Shown here one piece after another: positions 51,130 through 59,972 of a DNA stretch of 64,000 bases (position 1 is the stretch's first letter; the number at the start of each line of letters is the position of its first letter). A model generated the notes under the pieces. That model had not been told where the DNA came from and ran no database searches. It was given only the letters and a program-made list of their open reading frames with translations. Origin of the DNA: Chloroflexota bacterium (GTDB lineage: Bacteria; Chloroflexota; Anaerolineae; Anaerolineales; Villigracilaceae); the NCBI GenBank assembly GCA_016234555.1, contig JACRBJ010000065.1:1-64000 (forward strand). Direction: 5' to 3'. The position numbers were made by a program, and so were the translations under genes.

Positions 51130-51176
51130 GGTCACGAATTGCGCCTTTTACCCTGTGGGAAGCGCAATTCGTGACC
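51130..51176. repeat. 47-bp hairpin element GGTCACGAATTGCGC
   Basis: GGTCACGAATTGCGC and its exact reverse complement GCGCAATTCGTGACC flank a 17-nt loop. It lies between sulfatase and GT4 genes and overlaps the spacer above the GT4 promoter. It looks like another member of the palindromic repeat class. Termination after the sulfatase is also possible. Confidence 0.75.
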
Positions 51177-51203
51177 GAGGGCATTATATAAAACCCACAG
51201 GTT

Positions 51204-52718
51204 TTACAACTCAGGCTCATTGATCTCGATATATTTCGCCTTCAACTCCGCCAGCATTTTTCCCACAACTTCCCTCTCGATCCCGGAGAGGTCATTCAGC
51301 TCTTCGGGGTCGGCTTCGATATCGAAGAGTTGAAGCATTTTTCCATCGCCCAGTTGGTCGCGATAACCGGAGTAATACATGAGCTTGTATTTGCCCTTGA
51401 CCAGCATCCCCGTCGCCTCGGTCAGTACCTGTTTCTGCTCGCTGTGATAGGACTGGAAGGCGTACACGCTCCGTTCCGGGTCTGGCGCGGATGGAGCAAA
51501 GGGCGGCAGGATTTGTCCCTCAGTCCAGTCCGCAGCTTTTTGCCCGGTGACATGCAACAGGGTCGGTAGAAGGTCCACTGCGCTGGTGTGAGCATAAATG
51601 TCTGTGCGGGTGGTGTTGCCAGGCGGCAGGATCAGCAATGGGACCCGCACCAGCGGCTGGTAAAACGCCGGGGTGATGTGACCCTGGATGCCGCGCTCGA
51701 ACATTTCACCGTGGTCGGAGGTGAAGACCAGCCAGGTGTTCTCCAGCAGTCCCGATGACTCAAGCTGGTCGAAGAGCCTACCAAACTCGCGGTCGAGGTA
51801 GAGGATGAACTCATCGTACTCGCGGCGTTTGGTGACCATCAACTCGAACGGGCGGACGGGAGCAAAAATATCGTTGGGCTTTTCGGCGACTTCAAATCCG
51901 TCGTTCTCGAAATGACCGTAAAAATCACGCGGAGGAGTGTATGGGTCGTGCGGCGGCATGAAATGGAAGTAGCCCAAAAACGGCTGGGGAAGTTTGGGTA
52001 ATTCATCGTTCAACCAGTCAATCGCATCCTCCAACAAATAATGATCGTCGCCCTTGATGGTGGGAACCCCGATGGGAAAGAATTTCCTGTAGGCTTTAAG
52101 CTTGTTTTCGTTGTACGCCTTGTAAAGAGCAGACAGGAACAACGAGTAGGAAAGCCCCTTGTCCTTGACCATGATCCGCTGCCAGGCAATGTTGGCGGCG
52201 TCATCGTCGTTTTTGAAGAGGGATTGGACAAACCCGCTGCCGGTCAACAGCAACTGCTCGTAGGGAATGAACTTCGTCAGGGCGGTGGAGAACTGGTCGA
52301 GGAAGCGGACCACATGCGGATTGTGGGAATAGGCGATCCGATAGTAGGGATCAAAAGCGTGGAAGATACTCTTGTCGGCATATTCATCGACCACGCCGTC
52401 TTCAAAACGAAAGGCGCGATGCTTCCAAGGCAGGACACCGGTCAGGATGGAGGCTGTACCGGGCACGGTAAAACTTCCCGCCGCAAAGTGGTTGTGGTAG
52501 ACCACCGCTCTTTTCGCCAGTTTCGTCAGGTTGGGGGCGGTCTCGCGGGCATACCCATACATTGAAAGGTGATACGCCGAGAAGGCGTCGAAGACGATCA
52601 CCAGCACGTTTGGTTTTCCGTCCTGCGCCTGGACCGGTTGTGTCAGCGGGGAGACGAACAGATTGAAGGAAGTCAGCGCAGCCAGTTTTAGAAAATCACG
52701 CCGGTTCAAATGCGACAT
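51204..52718 (-). CDS. Secreted sulfatase/alkaline-phosphatase-superfamily enzyme with Tat signal
   Basis: 504 residues. The N-terminus HLNRRDFLKLAALTSF is a twin-arginine signal (RRDFLK). NVLVIVFDAFSAYHLSMYGY holds the metal-binding Asp. GSFTVPGTASILTG has the active-site nucleophile position with Thr/Ser rather than the C-x-P-x-R sulfatase consensus; LVFTSDHGEMFERG has the DHG motif. The lack of Cys suggests a phosphoglycerol or phosphoethanolamine transferase-like enzyme rather than a true sulfatase. ATG 52718 with GGAGA upstream is chosen; a longer frame to 52952 overlaps the next gene. Confidence 0.85.
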   Translation of the reverse strand: MSHLNRRDFLKLAALTSFNLFVSPLTQPVQAQDGKPNVLVIVFDAFSAYHLSMYGYARETAPNLTKLAKRAVVYHNHFAAGSFTVPGTASILTGVLPWKHRAFRFEDGVVDEYADKSIFHAFDPYYRIAYSHNPHVVRFLDQFSTALTKFIPYEQLLLTGSGFVQSLFKNDDDAANIAWQRIMVKDKGLSYSLFLSALYKAYNENKLKAYRKFFPIGVPTIKGDDHYLLEDAIDWLNDELPKLPQPFLGYFHFMPPHDPYTPPRDFYGHFENDGFEVAEKPNDIFAPVRPFELMVTKRREYDEFILYLDREFGRLFDQLESSGLLENTWLVFTSDHGEMFERGIQGHITPAFYQPLVRVPLLILPPGNTTRTDIYAHTSAVDLLPTLLHVTGQKAADWTEGQILPPFAPSAPDPERSVYAFQSYHSEQKQVLTEATGMLVKGKYKLMYYSGYRDQLGDGKMLQLFDIEADPEELNDLSGIEREVVGKMLAELKAKYIEINEPEL

Positions 52719-52726
52719 TGTTTCTC

Positions 52727-53299
52727 CTACAAATTGCGGAACACCAAAACGACAAACCCGATCAAATCGAAGAACAAGTAAAGGGAAGTCAGGAGTGAAA
52801 TCTTTTCCAGCGCGGCTGTGACGAATTTCAACGGCTTCTCGAACTTCAGAATCAGCCAGGTCGGAATGAGGACAGTCGGCAGGACAACGGCAAACGCCGC
52901 CACGTATAAAAATCTCAGCGGACGTCCAAGCGATGCGAAGAAGGCGATCCAACTTTCAGGAAAGGGGGCATTCAGGAAGAAGTAAAGCTGTCCCGCCATC
53001 GCCCACAGCGCAAGGATGGTTGCCAGTGCAGACATCAGCCCAACGAGGCGTTCCCCGCCCCACTTCGTCGAGACCAGAAATCCCAACAGCGCGGCAGCCA
53101 GAAACAGCAGGAGACTTTCCACGAAGGCAAAGATCAACCCGTAGGAAGCCACGCCAATCGAATCCAAAAAGTTCGAGCGTTCCGCAATCCACTCCACGTC
53201 GTTGAAGATCAGGATGATTGCCCAAACGTGAATCGGGAAGGCGCAGGCAAGGAATAAAGTCCAAAGACCCTGGCGGGAATAATGCTTGAATATCTTCAC
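52727..53299 (-). CDS. Hypothetical membrane protein, 190 residues
   Basis: Five hydrophobic segments (about 12-30, 50-75, 82-105, 125-148, 165-187). It begins at GTG. I recognise no family. It lies 8 bp upstream of the sulfatase and 12 bp after the epimerase, so it is probably in the same operon. Confidence 0.7.
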   Translation of the reverse strand: MKIFKHYSRQGLWTLFLACAFPIHVWAIILIFNDVEWIAERSNFLDSIGVASYGLIFAFVESLLLFLAAALLGFLVSTKWGGERLVGLMSALATILALWAMAGQLYFFLNAPFPESWIAFFASLGRPLRFLYVAAFAVVLPTVLIPTWLILKFEKPLKFVTAALEKISLLTSLYLFFDLIGFVVLVFRNL

Positions 53300-53311
53300 C
53301 CAAACCTCGCG

Positions 53312-54331
53312 CTAAAAGAGATGTTTATTTTCCATCACCCAATCGAACAACTTCCGCACGCCGGTCTCGACATTGACCTGCGGCTTCCAGCCCAGTTCCT
53401 TTTCCGCCTTGCGGATGTCGGCATAAAAGACTCGCTGGTCGCCGGGACGCCAGTCGCCGCGGGCAACTTGAAGCGACCTGCCAAGCAATTTCTCCAGCTT
53501 CGGCTGGAACTCCGCCCAAATCGACATCACGTTCTGCGGTCCGCCGCCGAGGTTGTAGACCTGACCTTTGGCAATGTCGATTTTATCGACGGCGAGGTCG
53601 TACGCATCGAGCAGGTCATCCACGAAGAGAATATCGCGCACCTGTTTGCCGTCGCCGTAGATGGTGATCGGCTTGCCCGTCACCGCCGCGATGATGAACC
53701 ATGCCACCCAGCCCTGATCCTCGATGCCGAATTGACGCGTGCCGTAGATGCAGGATTGACGATAAACGACAGACCGTAGACCGTAGATGCGCGAGTAATC
53801 GCGGACATATTGGTCGCCCGTGCCTTTCGAACACCCGTAGGGCGAATGGAAATCCAACGGCTGGGTTTCGGGACAGCCATTCACCAAATCCCGGTAACGC
53901 CAGCGGGTCGGTTCCTCGAACAGCGTCACATCCTCCATCCCGCCGTAAACCTTGTTGGTGGAGGCATAAATGAAGATGGGATTCCGTCCCGATGCGCGGG
54001 CGGCTTCGAGGGCATTGAACGTGCCAAGCGCGTTGGATTCGAAATCGTCCCTGGGATCGATGACCGAAGTCGTCACCGCCACCTGTCCCGCAAGATGGAC
54101 AATCACATCCGCGCTGGCGGCTGATTCGGTGATCCTGTCGGCATCGCGCACATCGCCAACGACCAGTTGAAAAGCATTCTCCCCGAATTTACTTTTCAGC
54201 CATTCGATGTTGCGTTTGGTGCGGGAGAGGTTGTCATAAACCGTGACGTTCTCGCCGCGCTTCAACAAACGATGGACATAATTTGAACCAATAAAACCGG
54301 CGCCGCCGGTAACGAGGTAATTCTTTTTCAT
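53312..54331 (-). CDS. SDR NAD-dependent epimerase (CDP-paratose 2-epimerase-like)
   Basis: 339 residues, extended SDR. LVTGGAGFIGSNYVHRLL is the NAD motif. FIYASTNKVYGG supplies Ser/Thr, PYGCSKGTGDQYVRDY gives the Tyr-x-x-x-Lys pair, and VVYRQSCIYGTRQFGIEDQG with VRDILFVDDLLDAYDLA fits the CDP-paratose 2-epimerase (CDP-tyvelose) group rather than UDP-glucose 4-epimerase. It makes a nucleotide sugar for the surface glycan. It starts four bases after the NfeD stop. Confidence 0.87.
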   Translation of the reverse strand: MKKNYLVTGGAGFIGSNYVHRLLKRGENVTVYDNLSRTKRNIEWLKSKFGENAFQLVVGDVRDADRITESAASADVIVHLAGQVAVTTSVIDPRDDFESNALGTFNALEAARASGRNPIFIYASTNKVYGGMEDVTLFEEPTRWRYRDLVNGCPETQPLDFHSPYGCSKGTGDQYVRDYSRIYGLRSVVYRQSCIYGTRQFGIEDQGWVAWFIIAAVTGKPITIYGDGKQVRDILFVDDLLDAYDLAVDKIDIAKGQVYNLGGGPQNVMSIWAEFQPKLEKLLGRSLQVARGDWRPGDQRVFYADIRKAEKELGWKPQVNVETGVRKLFDWVMENKHLF

Positions 54332-54335
54332 AAGC

Positions 54336-55643
54336 CTATTTCTTTTTGACGATCACTCTCAACCCGCGGACTTCGACAACCTCAACCTGGTCTCCCTTAT
54401 GGATGGATTCTGACTCGGCGGATTTTTCCGCGCTCCAAAGTTCGCTGCCCACCTGAACCTGACCCTCGTGTCCGACCGCCGTTTTGGCTGATCCTGTTTT
54501 CCCAAGCAGCGACTCGCTCCCGGTCTGGATCGGACGATGCTGGGCGCGCAGGGCAATGAGCAGGGCGCCGAAGAACATCAAGCCGAGGAAAATTCCCATG
54601 ATAACGACCAGCAAAGGCGACACTTGCTGGTATGGCAGGGAACCTGGCGAGTTGAACAACACCAGCGCGCCGACGATGAACGAAGCCACGCCCGCCGCTG
54701 TCAACGCACCATGCGTGGGCGCTTTTATATCAAGGATGAACAGCACGAAAGCTGTGAGCATGAACAACATCCCGAACCAATTGACCGACAGCAAACCGAT
54801 TCCATACAAGGACACCATGACGCAAACCACGCCGATGAAACCCGCAACCCAACCGCCGGGGCTGGAAACCTCGATCAAAATGGAAATTATCCCTATTGAA
54901 AGCAGGGTGAAAACAATGTTCGGATCGGTGAGGAATAACAGCAATTGCTCGATGAGACTGAGCCCCAGGCTTTCAGCGAGAATATCCTCGGTATTCAGCG
55001 TCCGTTCGCCATCCTCCATTTTGACCTTGAATCCGTCGAGCGATTGCAACAGGTCCTCGGTGTCGTCGGAGATGAAGTCAATCAGTTTGGCGTCGAGCGC
55101 CTCCCCGGCAGTGACGGCTTTGGCATCGTCGATCATCGCCTCGGCAAGTTTTACGGCTTCCCCGCCGCGATGTTCCACCAACGAACGCGCCTTGGCCTTC
55201 AGGTCTTCCTTGATCTTTTTCTGCATCGTGACTTCAATGTCGCCGCCGGAACTATCGACTGGGCTTGCCGCGCCGATGACCGTGCGAGGCGCCATGGCAG
55301 AGGCGTGTCCCGCCATGGTGATCAATGCGCCGGCGCTGGCAGCCTGCGCATCCTTGGGCGAAACATAGACCACCACCGGAACCTTGCTCGAGCGGATGGT
55401 TTGGATAATTTCCGACATCGTGTCGATGCTTCCGCCGGGCGTGTTCAACTCGATGACGAGCAGTTCCGCGTCCCGCTGTTCGGCGGTTTCGATCCCGCGC
55501 TGGATGTATTCCAGCATCGGCGGCATGATCGGTCCATCGGCGGTCAGGATGATCGCCAGGGATGTTTCGCCTTGCGCGCCCGCCAAGGACGAAAATCCCA
55601 CCGCGAGCAGGAGAGTCAGTAGGGTAATGCGAATCAGTTTCAT
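54336..55643 (-). CDS. NfeD-family membrane serine protease
   Basis: 435 residues. A cleavable signal (LLTLLLAVGFSSLAGAQG) is followed by a ClpP-like domain: ELNTPGGSIDTM, then the nucleophile Ser in QAASAGALITMAG and a Lys in KKIKEDLK. Four to five TM helices lie at about 225-345 and an NfeD OB domain ends the protein (VQVGSELWSAEKS, GDQVEVVEVRGLRVIVK). Long NfeD proteins are membrane proteases that usually pair with a stomatin/SPFH protein; none is adjacent. Confidence 0.9.
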   Translation of the reverse strand: MKLIRITLLTLLLAVGFSSLAGAQGETSLAIILTADGPIMPPMLEYIQRGIETAEQRDAELLVIELNTPGGSIDTMSEIIQTIRSSKVPVVVYVSPKDAQAASAGALITMAGHASAMAPRTVIGAASPVDSSGGDIEVTMQKKIKEDLKAKARSLVEHRGGEAVKLAEAMIDDAKAVTAGEALDAKLIDFISDDTEDLLQSLDGFKVKMEDGERTLNTEDILAESLGLSLIEQLLLFLTDPNIVFTLLSIGIISILIEVSSPGGWVAGFIGVVCVMVSLYGIGLLSVNWFGMLFMLTAFVLFILDIKAPTHGALTAAGVASFIVGALVLFNSPGSLPYQQVSPLLVVIMGIFLGLMFFGALLIALRAQHRPIQTGSESLLGKTGSAKTAVGHEGQVQVGSELWSAEKSAESESIHKGDQVEVVEVRGLRVIVKKK

Positions 55644-55690
55644 GTTTGTATCCTGTGTCTGCGGTCATTATAATGGTTAAGGAGGAAATC

Positions 55691-56389
55691 ATGGCTCAAC
55701 AAAACAAACCTGTGCTATGGCGCGCCATCCTGCAGATGGTAATTGTTGTCCTGCTTGCCCCTTTCATTCCCTTGATCCTTTCCGGTCGATGGGATTGGTG
55801 GCAGGGATGGGCATACGCAGTTGTAAGCATCCTTGCCTTTATTCTCAGTCGCCTGCTTGTGGCGCGTAAACATCCCGACTTGATCTCGGAGCGCGCGCGC
55901 TTCATGGATGCGAAGGATACCAAACCGTGGGATAAGGTTCTCGCTCCACTGCTTGGGATTGGCTCCATTTTGATCGTAGTTGTTGCGGGATTGGATAAAT
56001 ATTACGAGTGGTCCCCCACATCCACCTTGACCGTCAATCTGGTTGCGCTAATTGGCGTTGTCCTCGGCTATGGCTTTTCCTCCTGGGCGCTGATCGAGAA
56101 CCGCTTTTTTGCCGGCACTGTCCGCATCCAAACCGAGCGCGGACACCATGTCGTATCCACGGGACCGTATCGCATTGTCCGTCACCCCGGCTATGCGGGC
56201 GGACTGTTTGGATATTTGTTCATCCCCCTTTTACTTGATTCGCTCTGGGCATGGATTCCCACTGTTTTGCTGGCTATAGTTCTGGTCGTCCGCACCGCAC
56301 TGGAGGATAAAACCTTGCAAGCGGAACTACCCGGCTACAAGGAATTTGCCGGGAAAACGAAGTACCGTTTGTTTCCGGGAATTTGGTGA
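55691..56389 (+). CDS. Isoprenylcysteine carboxyl methyltransferase (ICMT)-like membrane methyltransferase
   Basis: 232 residues, about five TM helices. The C-terminal GHHVVSTGPYRIVRHPGYAGGL and YKEFAGKTKYRLFPGIW form the methyltransferase motif of the ICMT/phospholipid-methyltransferase family. AAGGAGG lies 7 nt before ATG 55691. The in-frame start 45 bases earlier overlaps the NfeD promoter region and is less likely. The substrate is probably a membrane lipid or thiol and cannot be specified. Confidence 0.85.
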   Translation: MAQQNKPVLWRAILQMVIVVLLAPFIPLILSGRWDWWQGWAYAVVSILAFILSRLLVARKHPDLISERARFMDAKDTKPWDKVLAPLLGIGSILIVVVAGLDKYYEWSPTSTLTVNLVALIGVVLGYGFSSWALIENRFFAGTVRIQTERGHHVVSTGPYRIVRHPGYAGGLFGYLFIPLLLDSLWAWIPTVLLAIVLVVRTALEDKTLQAELPGYKEFAGKTKYRLFPGIW

Positions 56390-56394
56390 AAAAT

Positions 56395-56424
56395 CGTCCC
56401 GAAGGTTCTGTAACCTTCGGGACG
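56395..56424. terminator. Terminator between convergent genes
   Basis: CGTCCCGAAGGTT-CTGT-AACCTTCGGGACG is a perfect 13-bp stem. On the reverse strand it is followed by ATTTTT, giving a classical terminator for the TauE/SafE-type gene. Confidence 0.88.
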
Positions 56425-56432
56425 TTGTACTT

Positions 56433-57188
56433 TTACTTCACCGCCAGATAAATCGTGCGAATGCTCAGGATGATGATGAGCGCCCCGACGAAGACCATCA
56501 ATGCCTTGATGGGAAGTCGCTTCGCCGTCACTGCGGCAATCGGCGCGGCGATGCTGCCGCCGATCAACAAGCCCAGAATGATCTGCCAGTACTCGAAGAA
56601 ATTCAATGCCAGCACAAACGTCACCGACTCGGCAAAGGTGACGAAGAACTCCGAGAAGTTGACCGAACCAATCGTCAGCCGCGGATGTTTGCCGCGCGCC
56701 ACCAGAGTCGTCGTCACAACGGGTCCCCATCCGCCGCCGCCAATCGCATCACAGAATCCGCCAAGCAGACCGAGCAGGCTGATCGTGGGTCCGTGATATT
56801 CATTCTCGTCGTGTTCCTTCTTCATGTTGAACGCCTTGAAGACGATGACCACGCCCATGATAAGCAGGTAGGCTGAAATGTAGGGCTTGATGATATCGCC
56901 GTCGAAAGTGGTCAGCAGGTAGGCGCCAGCCACGCCGCCGATCACGCCGGGGATGAGCAGGCGTTTGACCAGACTCCAGTTGACGTTCCCCAGCTTCCAG
57001 TGGGAGAAGCCTGAAATGCCCGTCGTCACGACCTCCGCCATGTGTACGCTGGCAGAAGCTGCCGCTGGCGGAATCCCCAGGCTCAACAGGAAGGTGTTCG
57101 AGCTTACTCCGTACGCCATGCCCAATGCGCCATCGATCATCTGGGCAAGAAATCCGACAACAACGAAGAGGATGAAGTTTGCTTCCAT
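56433..57188 (-). CDS. TauE/SafE (TSUP) family permease
   Basis: 251 residues with about seven TM helices. VVGFLAQMIDGALGMAYGVSS and LGLLGGFCDAIGGGGWGPVV are the two GG-rich repeats of the TSUP family, which exports or imports sulfite and organosulfonates. GGAGA precedes the ATG. It follows pstB on the same strand with a 78-bp gap. The substrate is unknown. Confidence 0.87.
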   Translation of the reverse strand: MEANFILFVVVGFLAQMIDGALGMAYGVSSNTFLLSLGIPPAAASASVHMAEVVTTGISGFSHWKLGNVNWSLVKRLLIPGVIGGVAGAYLLTTFDGDIIKPYISAYLLIMGVVIVFKAFNMKKEHDENEYHGPTISLLGLLGGFCDAIGGGGWGPVVTTTLVARGKHPRLTIGSVNFSEFFVTFAESVTFVLALNFFEYWQIILGLLIGGSIAAPIAAVTAKRLPIKALMVFVGALIIILSIRTIYLAVK

Positions 57189-57266
57189 TGAGAATCTCCT
57201 TGCGATGATTGGATGTTAAAAATAGTTGGCAGCCACTCGCTGTGCGACGTAACTGCCAACCAATTT

Positions 57267-58022
57267 TTAGAACAAGCCTTCGAGATATTGTTTTGTGCGT
57301 TCGTGCTGGGGATTTCCAAATACTTCCTTTGCGGATCCCGCTTCGATGACCTCTCCCATGTACATGTAAATCACATGGTCTGCGAGACGTTTTGCCTGGC
57401 GCAGCGTGTGCGTGACGATGACCGTCGTGTACTGCTGCTTGAGTTCAAGCAGGCGGCTCTCGATGTTTTGCGACGAGATCGGGTCCAGCGCGGAAGTGGG
57501 TTCGTCGCCGAGGATGATCTCGGGTTCAACAGCCAGTCCACGGGCGAGGCACAGGCGCTGCTGTTGTCCAATCGAAAGGCTGGTGGCGGGATCATGCAGC
57601 CGCTTCTGGACTTCCTCCCATAATCCTGCGATTTCAAGGTAATGTCTTACCGCGGCTTTGTAATCCTTGCGATCATTCTTCATTTTGTGGATGTGCATCC
57701 CGTAGACGATGTTGTCATAAATGGACATGGGCAATGGCGAGGGACGCTGTGCCAGCAGCCCCACACACTTGCGGACTTCGGTCACGTCCACTTCCTTGTC
57801 GTAGATATTTTCTCCATCCACAAGGACTTCGCCTGTTAGTCGGGTGTTTTCGTTTAGCTCGAAGAAACGGTTGAGGGTTTTCAATAAAGTGGTCTTGCCA
57901 CAACCCGAGGGTCCCATGATGACCGTGACCTGCTTTCTGGGAATCTCGATGTTGATATTTTTCAATGCCTGTTGTTTGCCGTAATAAGCGTTGAGGTTCT
58001 TGACTTGAATATGTGAGTCCAT
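57267..58022 (-). CDS. pstB: Phosphate ABC transporter ATP-binding protein
   Basis: 251 residues. Walker A GPSGCGKTTLLKTLN (about 36-50), ABC signature LSIGQQQRLCLARGLA and Walker B EIILGDEPTSALD are present. NLNAYYGKQQALKNINIEI is the PstB N-terminus. ATG 58022 with AAGGA upstream is chosen; an extended frame to 58154 runs through the palindromic element and is rejected. Confidence 0.95.
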   Translation of the reverse strand: MDSHIQVKNLNAYYGKQQALKNINIEIPRKQVTVIMGPSGCGKTTLLKTLNRFFELNENTRLTGEVLVDGENIYDKEVDVTEVRKCVGLLAQRPSPLPMSIYDNIVYGMHIHKMKNDRKDYKAAVRHYLEIAGLWEEVQKRLHDPATSLSIGQQQRLCLARGLAVEPEIILGDEPTSALDPISSQNIESRLLELKQQYTTVIVTHTLRQAKRLADHVIYMYMGEVIEAGSAKEVFGNPQHERTKQYLEGLF

Positions 58023-58035
58023 AATTTCATCCTTT

Positions 58036-58108
58036 GTAGGGGCGGGGTTTCCCCGCCCAAAATCGGGCATAACCATGCTAAACCAGGGCGCGATGACCGC
58101 GCCCCTAC
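58036..58108. repeat. 73-bp palindromic element between pstA and pstB
   Basis: The ends are GTAGGGGCG and CGCCCCTAC. Inside are GGGCGGGG-TTT-CCCCGCCC and GGGCGCG-ATGAC-CGCGCCC. The outer GTAG supplies the pstA stop codon (TAG). It shares the GTAGGGGC end with the palindrome at 49119. Confidence 0.85.
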
Positions 58109-58983
58109 TTGATTGTGTATCTTCCCAACCGCGCCGAAAGCCAGCGCGACCCAAAGCTGACCAGCAACACGATGATGGTCAGGATCAACGCAGCGGCGTA
58201 TCCGCGCTCGCGGACCTGGGGGTATGGCGAGCCGAGTTGGAAGAAAACCGCAAGCGGCAGTGAAGCTGTCGGGCGCATCAGCGAGGTGGTAATGCGGTCG
58301 GTGTAGCCAGCGGTAAACAGCACGGATGCCGCATCACCAATTCCGCGCCCGAAGGCAAGCAGAATGGCGGTGGTGATACCGGGCAGCATCTGACGGGTGA
58401 CCACGTGCAGCGCCACCTCAAACTTGGTGGAACCCAACGCCAGCGCGGCATGCTCCAAATCTTCGGGCATACGGCGGATGACTTCGTCCATGGCGCGGGT
58501 CATGATGGGAAGTTCCACCAAGGCCAGCACAATAATCCCCGCCAACAGGGAGGCGCGCATCCCAAGCATGAGCATCAACGCGAAACCGAACGCGCCGTAC
58601 ACAATCGACGGAATGCCCCACAACACATCCAGCGAAAGGCGGACGTATTCGCCCCATTTAGAGTCACCAAGGTAGGCTTTGAGATACAACGCAATCGGCA
58701 GACTCAACAGCATGGCAAGCAATGTCCCGCCGGCAGCAAGGTATACCGAGCCGATGATGGCGTTGAGGATTCCGCCCTCCTTGCCCATGTAATATCCGCC
58801 CTTGGGAACTTGCGAGACCATGTCCCAGGTCAACGAGGGGAGTCCACGAGCGATGATCGTCCATAGAATTAAACCAAGCGCGCCTGCCACGATCAGCAGG
58901 GCGATGCGCATGATGGTTTTCATGAAAAATTCCATCAGATGTCTGCGTTCGAGTTGTTTCTTCTGCAATTTCTTTATGCCCAT
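58105..58983 (-). CDS. pstA: Phosphate ABC transporter permease PstA
   Basis: 292 residues with six TM helices. GGILNAIIGSVYLAAGGTLLAML and GASVLFTAGYTDRI-type C-terminal TM region, with the EAA-like loop ALALGSTKFEVALHVVTRQMLPGI, identify PstA. It overlaps pstC by 10 nt. The stop codon comes from the palindromic element. Confidence 0.93.
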   Translation of the reverse strand: MGIKKLQKKQLERRHLMEFFMKTIMRIALLIVAGALGLILWTIIARGLPSLTWDMVSQVPKGGYYMGKEGGILNAIIGSVYLAAGGTLLAMLLSLPIALYLKAYLGDSKWGEYVRLSLDVLWGIPSIVYGAFGFALMLMLGMRASLLAGIIVLALVELPIMTRAMDEVIRRMPEDLEHAALALGSTKFEVALHVVTRQMLPGITTAILLAFGRGIGDAASVLFTAGYTDRITTSLMRPTASLPLAVFFQLGSPYPQVRERGYAAALILTIIVLLVSFGSRWLSARLGRYTIK

Positions 58984-59972
58984 TTGCGCCTCAGAAATCT
59001 CTGGAGAACCAGCGTGGAAAGGATGTTGAAAATCAGGATGACCACCAGTAAAACAAGAGCCGCTCCCAGCAGCGCCGCGTCATACAGCGGGATGGACATC
59101 ATCTCGCCGTAGTTGTTTGCGATCAGCGCAGGCAGCGGATATGCCGAGTCGAAAATGGATGTCGGCATGTTCGGGACATTGCCCACCACTATCAATACGG
59201 CAATGGTCTCGCCAAACGCGCGGGATGCCGCCAGCACAATCGCGGCGATGATGCCGGGCGTCACCTGCGGCAGGACGATATTTCGAATGGTCTGCCATTG
59301 AGTTGCTCCAACAGCGAGGGAGGCATGTCGCAAGTCATTGGGGACGGTGGAGAAAACCTCAAACGTGACCGAGATAATGAGCGGAGCGATCATTACCGCC
59401 AGCACGATCCCGCCCGAAAGGATGCCAAACCCCGTCGGCTGGGTGACAGCAAACAGCGGGATGAATCCCAGCCAGCGGTCGAAGAGCGGCGCGAGAATTT
59501 CATCCACAAAGGGAACGATGGCAAGCAATCCCCACACACCATAGACCACAGGCGGGATGGCGGCAAGCACATCCAAAATGGGTTTGGTCACGGCGCGGAC
59601 GCGGGCATGGGCATATTCCGCAAGATAAACCGAAGCCAGCAGGCAGGCTGGCACCGATAAAATCACCCCGACGATTGTGACCCAAACCGTTCCCATGATG
59701 AAAGGCAGAAATCCAAACTGACCATTATTGGGCTTCCAGACTTCGCCAAGCAGGAGGCTCGACAAGCTGTGCGTTTCCAAAATGGGCAAGGCGCGCACAA
59801 AAAGCGCGACCGTGATGAGCAGAATGAGCAGGATCGGCAGGAGGGTGATCGCAAAAAAGGTGCGCCGCGCGGCTCGATCCTGCCTGGCGCGGAGAACGGC
59901 AGAAGGCCGGGGAACCCGACCTCCTGCTTTCATATTTTCCTGCGCTGTGAACGTTGAATTAACTTCGCTCAT
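58974..59972 (-). CDS. pstC: Phosphate ABC transporter permease PstC
   Basis: 332 residues. A long basic cytoplasmic N-terminus (about 1-40) is followed by six TM helices. LGEVWKPNNGQFGFLPFIMGT and the EAA-type loop SLAVGATQWQTIRNIVLPQVTPGII are PstC signatures. It overlaps pstS by 4 nt (ATGA), so translation is coupled. Confidence 0.94.
   Translation of the reverse strand: MSEVNSTFTAQENMKAGGRVPRPSAVLRARQDRAARRTFFAITLLPILLILLITVALFVRALPILETHSLSSLLLGEVWKPNNGQFGFLPFIMGTVWVTIVGVILSVPACLLASVYLAEYAHARVRAVTKPILDVLAAIPPVVYGVWGLLAIVPFVDEILAPLFDRWLGFIPLFAVTQPTGFGILSGGIVLAVMIAPLIISVTFEVFSTVPNDLRHASLAVGATQWQTIRNIVLPQVTPGIIAAIVLAASRAFGETIAVLIVVGNVPNMPTSIFDSAYPLPALIANNYGEMMSIPLYDAALLGAALVLLVVILIFNILSTLVLQRFLRRKWA

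Noticed and set aside
53741..53792. Heptamer-like repeat in the epimerase gene (ACAGACC, GTAGACC, GTAGATG)
   Set aside because: The encoded residues (YGLRSVVYRQSCIYGTRQF region) are conserved in the enzyme family, so it is probably native sequence.
58023..58154. 44-codon N-terminal extension of pstB
   Set aside because: It runs through the 73-bp palindromic element and pstA; ATG 58022 has a Shine-Dalgarno and the family N-terminus.
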